Below are positions 59,777 through 64,000 of a DNA stretch of 64,000 nt, piece after piece (within the stretch, counting starts at the first letter, position 1; each line of letters opens with the position of its first letter). The notes under the pieces are model-generated. The model worked only from the letters and a program-made list of their open reading frames with translations, did not search any database and had not been told where the DNA came from. The stretch covers positions 86,667 to 150,666 of the forward strand of contig WHUX01000134.1 of assembly GCA_015179025.1 (NCBI GenBank), in the 5' to 3' direction. Origin of the DNA: Terfezia claveryi. Its lineage: Eukaryota; Ascomycota; Pezizomycetes; Pezizales; Pezizaceae. Made by a program: the position numbers and the translations under genes.

Positions 59777-59793
59777 GGGGAATGGATTGCGTG

Positions 59794-59912
59794 GGTTGGT
59801 TTATGATTATGAAGGTGAGATCAGATGGGATATATGTGAGTGGCATGGGGCGGTTGGTTTATGATTATGAAGGTGAGATCAGATGGGATTATATGTGGAG
59901 TGGCATGGGGCG
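59794..59912. repeat. Tandem duplication (58-61 bp, two copies) in the LanC-like promoter
   Basis: GGTTGGTTTATGATTATGAA and the following 40 nt occur at 59794 and again at 59852, immediately upstream of the ATG at 59776. Confidence 0.9.
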
Positions 59913-59925
59913 TACCAAATGTAAG

Positions 59926-59961
59926 TGACGTCAACAGCCATGGGAGGATACATATCACGTG
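59926..59961 (-). promoter_or_regulatory. CRE (TGACGTCA) and E-box (CACGTG) upstream of the LanC-like gene
   Basis: TGACGTCA at 59926-59933 is a perfect bZIP/ATF-CREB site, and CACGTG at 59956-59961 a perfect bHLH site. They lie about 150-185 bp upstream of the start codon. Occupancy is inferred. Confidence 0.5.
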
Positions 59962-62166
59962 CCTCAGGAACAAGCTACAGTGCCTTGGAATTAACGAATT
60001 CTAAGCTTTTTTGTTTTCTTATTGGCCACTAGAGCAATAGTTCAAATAAATATACAAATTCCCCCCCTAACTTTGGTGTCCAAGAAGAAATCTGCCAGAT
60101 ACTGTACGGCAAGGAAGTTAGTATCTACGGGCCGAAATATATGAAATAGGTACATAGCATCGAAGAAGATGAGCATAGGTAAGTTCGTATTTGCTTCCCC
60201 AAGGATATTCAATAAGATAGTTCACTGTGTCAAAAAGGTAGCCCTACTGACGTTACTAAGTTTTTTTTTTTTTTTTTTTATATTGATACCCTGGTTAAAA
60301 TTATCTTATCATGCAGCTCCTCCCGAGGTGCCAATTTGATATGGATAGATATACTTGGTTAAAGGCCTGGCGGGGAAGGGGGCATATTGCAAGGGCGGTT
60401 ATTGGGTATTAGGGTATCAGGGTTGAATTGGGTTGGATGTGAGGGTAACGCAGTTCGTCGCAGCACAAATTCGGCTTGAATAAGGAGGCCTAAGCTCGTC
60501 GGGGTACTCTTCAAGCCCATGACGCTGCCCCTCAGGACTTCCAAGAATCAAACTTGTTTTTTTTTTTTATTTTATTTTATTTTTTAATTTGGTTATACAA
60601 CTACAATTGAGAATCGAAATCAAGATTACATTTGATTACTGGTTGTACTGTCTTTTTTTGGGCGAGATTGAATTTCATGTAGAAAATGTTCTGGTTGCGG
60701 ATGGTGTGTGGCGCAGTGAGTATGCGATAATCATGATGTAATAATGGTCTAGAAAGTTGATTGTCCTCATAAAGGCTAGACACACTGTGGGGTGATTATC
60801 TTGAACGTTATGTCTAAATGATGCCATGAGACATAATGAGTGTGTCTGATGTTGGGTGGAGGCATTGAAGCAGCGTGTGCTACCGCCGCCGGAGATTGCG
60901 TAGCGTGAATATAGTAAGTTAAGTACTTTACAGTACGAACATAGCTATATGTAGCAGCGTGTCCTTAATATGAGAGTCCTAGATAATAAAGGAATGTATA
61001 CGTAGGTGCTGATTATGGCATATTTTTCATAGTAATTTAACGATTCAATACAATTTTAAATCAATTCCTACATAAGTTTCTTCCCATCTCATCCTCAAAA
61101 CTCAACTTCATCAAAGTCCATGAGTGAGTTACATACAAAAATAATTTGATATCAAGCCATTTCTCATCCACCAACTCCACTTCAACAACTGGAGGTCTTT
61201 GGGTGGCCCATACTTCTTCTGCAACGCGAGATATGAGTGGGGGAAACATGAGAGAGTAGTCTGGTATTGTCTCTTTTCGATCTGAATTTCATGTAGATCA
61301 TAACGGGAGCTGAGCTCTATATGTGGGGGTTTCTCACATAGCGGGTGGCGTTCATGGCTTCTGTGATAGATACTGTGAAGTGATACGTTATGTGCTCACG
61401 AGGGGATAAATGGTTGTCAAGCGCCAGAATGTAGTGAATGTAGTGAATGCAGCTAGGAAAATATGAGTATGGACCTAAACTAGCAAGATAAGTGACAGTT
61501 CTGTTGGGAGGTCCAAAAAGTTCAAGCACTCCCTAACGGTAGGAGGTGGATGTGGTGAGCGTTACCTGCAGCAGAGAGGGGTAAAAAAAAAAAAACAAGA
61601 AAAAGGCAATACCTACCCAGTAGGTCTTCTACAGATCTACTCAAAAACCCCAGCAACACGGCTTTATTTACCAAAGATACATGTGCTACCACTGCTACAA
61701 TTCTAACTATGTAATAGGCGATATATGGGGAGATATTGGGAATACATCATGATCTTTTTTTCGTTTTATATTAACGTGGAGAGGAAGTTTGGTATAGTAG
61801 GGGCCAGGGGGGAGAGGGGAATAACAAGTCCCTGCAGGAAACTTCACCTGGTGAAATATAACAATCACCAGGCTAAAGGGCACACAGTTTGTTTGATTTA
61901 TCTGGAGCTACACAAATAGACAGTACATTTATACAAGGCTGAAGTTATGACTATTTGCTATGTTAACCACGGGAAATAGGATGGATGTTTGAAAGAATCT
62001 TCCTCCGCATAGTTATATTTATATAGATGGCATGTCAGAATGTTGGATCTCTTATGAAAAGGCCCAATACCGTTAACGCAGGGGGGATGTGTGTGTGTTG
62101 GAGAGGGGGGGGGGGGGGGTGATTTCCGGAAGTGCTCGCAACGTTACTCACCCAAATATTCGCCCT

Positions 62167-62204
<38 letters not shown>

Positions 62205-62815
62205 AAGGCCCCAAAGTGTTGACCAGAAATCATGAGATCGAGTGTGCCGTGAAATTGGGCACAGATTCTTTCATTCACACACTGACGTGCAGGTAAGTTA
62301 CTGTAAATACAAAGTTTCTCCCCCCTCTCCATAAGAAATATTTACAATATACGTATGCATGACCGATCCACAACCCCCCACCCCCCCCTACCCATTTTTT
62401 TCCAAATACCAATATCCTTTTTCTCTAACCAGCCTGAGAAATCTATCTGATTTGTTTATTTACCTAACTAAATCTAAAACCGTGGGCTCTCTAACCCACA
62501 ACTATTACATAACTGAATATTAATTACGTGAATAAGGCGCAAGCATCTCGCATGCACATGATAGCATGGATTATACAAGCGGGGGCGGGGGAGGGGGAGT
62601 AAATAGAGAGTCGCACAACAAACATCCCCTCCAATTTCAGAGACCATCACCAAAATTTGTTAATATTTCGGGTGCAAATTGTTCGCAGACCTACAGTACA
62701 TACCTCCTACGCAGCCTGCGACAGGAACACCAGTACTCGAATTCTAGAGTTTTGAGGCGCGTAAGCTCAAGTATTCTTTTGTGGAACAATCCTACTCAAG
62801 GCAATAATATACACA
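59962..62815. other. Intergenic with long homopolymers
   Basis: No gene supported. It contains T19 (60261-60279), a TTTTATTTTATTTTATTTTTTAATTT tract near 60,566, G15 (62105-62119) and T8-A29 (62166-62202). Short frames here are random. Confidence 0.55.
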
Positions 62816-64000
62816 ATGTCCTGGTCCCAGTTCCATTCAATTTCATCTTGCTCCATGTATAGGATATCCCAGGACCCACAGTTTGTACCGTGGACCACAA
62901 TCCCCCTTTCCTTATTCAGTTGCGCAGTGTTGTATTTAGCTGTATCCTACCTCCTCCGGGCCCGTCATTCTAGAACAGCGGTGCCGCCCTCCACGAGGAA
63001 GATTAGTGATATATCTGGCAAAGCAATTCCCACGGAGAAAGCTGCTACATCAACCCAGAACCCATCATCACCGGGACAAAACCAAAGACTAAATCTGCTT
63101 GGGTACATCAAATCAACAATCTCTGGTTTTGCCCCCAGCAGCTCGGCTGGGTGTGGTGTGCCGCTGCCGGAGCCACAAGCATATCCAGCTGGATTCCGGC
63201 CAAAAACAAAAGTCGAGAGAAACCAGCTCGGATTATACCCCGATTATGCAGCACTTTCTGGGGTTCCCTGGCCAGAGGCATGTGTTGATTTTGATCCGCA
63301 GAGGGCTTTGCCGAGGCCTTATCGGCCATTTCGGTGGCCGTATCATCAGAAAATGAGTACGTGTAAATCCCCCTGGTGCTGCCCAGTTACTGACACTTTG
63401 TCCAAGCGATGTCGAAACTAGAACCCGACTGGTGGCTCGAGCTTGAGAATACATACAAATCCAGGATAGCAGAGCGTAAGCAGTTGTACCACATCCATGG
63501 GAAGTTGATTCTTGACTCGCTTCCTGGGGAGGAGGTGAAGGCTGCGTGTAGGGAGATGATGGAGCTTGTGGTAATGTGGCTGGCCAAGCGGTATCCAAAG
63601 TGGTTTTCGTTGGTGGAGGATCGGGATGTAGCTGGGGGCAAGATATTGGTAAACAAAATCTTGGGAACGAGTACAGAGTTGGATAACGGTCTTTCACCGC
63701 TGATGGTATTGTTAGAAAACGTATGTCCCTCTCAAGAACATTCAGAAGAGTTTCACTTTTCCTGATTTCTGTCGCAATTAGGTGCCAGAGGACTTCGCGC
63801 TCATGTTCCCCACGATCGTCCCATCCCTTGATTCAAATGAACCCCCCAAAGTTGTATATACCCTCCGCGCGGGAGTCATCTGCTCTTCAATCGGCTGGAG
63901 CCTCGGTACCAAGATCGGGTGCTCTCTCCACGATATCCATCACACAACCGGGTCCGTCCCGCACTATGCCACAAAAATGACAGTCGCCATGGACCGCTTC
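62816..64000 (+). CDS. DUF3445 / haem-dependent oxidative N-demethylase-like protein (5' part)
   Basis: Runs off the window. Exon 1 starts at 62816 (MSWSQFHSIS; a second Met follows at 62855) and ends at 63356. Exon 2 is 63407-63720 and exon 3 starts at 63782. Introns have GTACGT and GTATGT donors. A single membrane helix (about residues 27-48, TTIPLSLFSCAVLYLAVSYL) anchors the N-terminus. The HODM-type core then reads RPYRPFRWPYHQKM, SKLEPDWWLELENTYKSRIA, KRYPKWFSL, LSPLMVLLENVPEDFALMFP, VICSSIGWSLGTKIGCSLHD and VPHYATKMTVAMDRF. This matches the PF11927 pattern, in which haem- and flavin-dependent oxidative demethylation has been reported for some members. Membrane anchoring suggests ER or another endomembrane; substrate unknown. 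Confidence 0.8.

Noticed and set aside
62105..62202. Long G15 and T8-A29 tracts considered as an LTR or LINE tail
   Set aside because: No element body, target duplication or coding remnant next to them; more likely simple slippage.

Overview
The window is nuclear DNA of a filamentous ascomycete. Genes carry short spliceosomal introns of about 42-142 nt with GTRNGT-like donors and CTAAC/CTGAC-type branch sites. tRNA genes have introns and eukaryotic A/B boxes. Recognisable proteins are fungal: an ATG38/NRBF2-like autophagy factor, Pol III subunit Rpc31, an HSM3-like proteasome chaperone, a fungal ZNFX1-type helicase, a LanC-like protein and a Crinkler-type protein. Low gene density, many small inverted-repeat elements and CpG-biased decay of a duplicated copy would suit a TE-rich, cytosine-methylating lineage such as Pezizomycetes. 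That placement is inference, because no marker gene fixes the species.

Layout. 1-11.8 kb is gene-poor: degraded fragments, a broken PD-(D/E)XK-type nuclease pseudogene (8.8-9.9 kb) and a MITE-like inverted repeat (10.2-10.7 kb). 11.8-18.8 kb holds four small single-pass membrane protein genes, all on the minus strand. Two are clear paralogues with a Gly-rich head, and two carry a PPxY motif. 19.7-20.5 kb has a small orphan gene and a 234-bp MITE with perfect 30-bp terminal repeats. 21.0-27.6 kb is a ZNFX1-like helicase gene whose middle is broken by about a dozen single-base shifts, mostly in short homopolymers. 29.8-40.7 kb is the conserved core: HSM3-like, RPC31, two Myb-like nuclear proteins, tRNA-Leu(UAA), tRNA-Glu(CUC) and ATG38. 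41-48.5 kb contains two relic reading frames and a seven-copy hairpin repeat. 48.5-50.3 kb is a 545-residue orphan gene.

50.9-57.9 kb is a tandem duplication of a unit made of a Crinkler-type gene and its flanks, bounded by three traces of one tRNA-Pro(UGG) gene: a 3' relic, an intact copy and a 5' relic. The Crinkler frame is open in one copy. In the other it is a CpG-depleted pseudogene interrupted by a pogo-like fragment. 58.5-59.8 kb is a LanC-like gene with bZIP and bHLH boxes upstream. The window ends inside a DUF3445 (haem-dependent oxidative N-demethylase-like) gene.

The genes do not form one pathway. HSM3-like/RPC31 is a divergent housekeeping pair. The most unusual blocks are the PPxY membrane-protein cluster and the tRNA-bounded Crinkler duplication.
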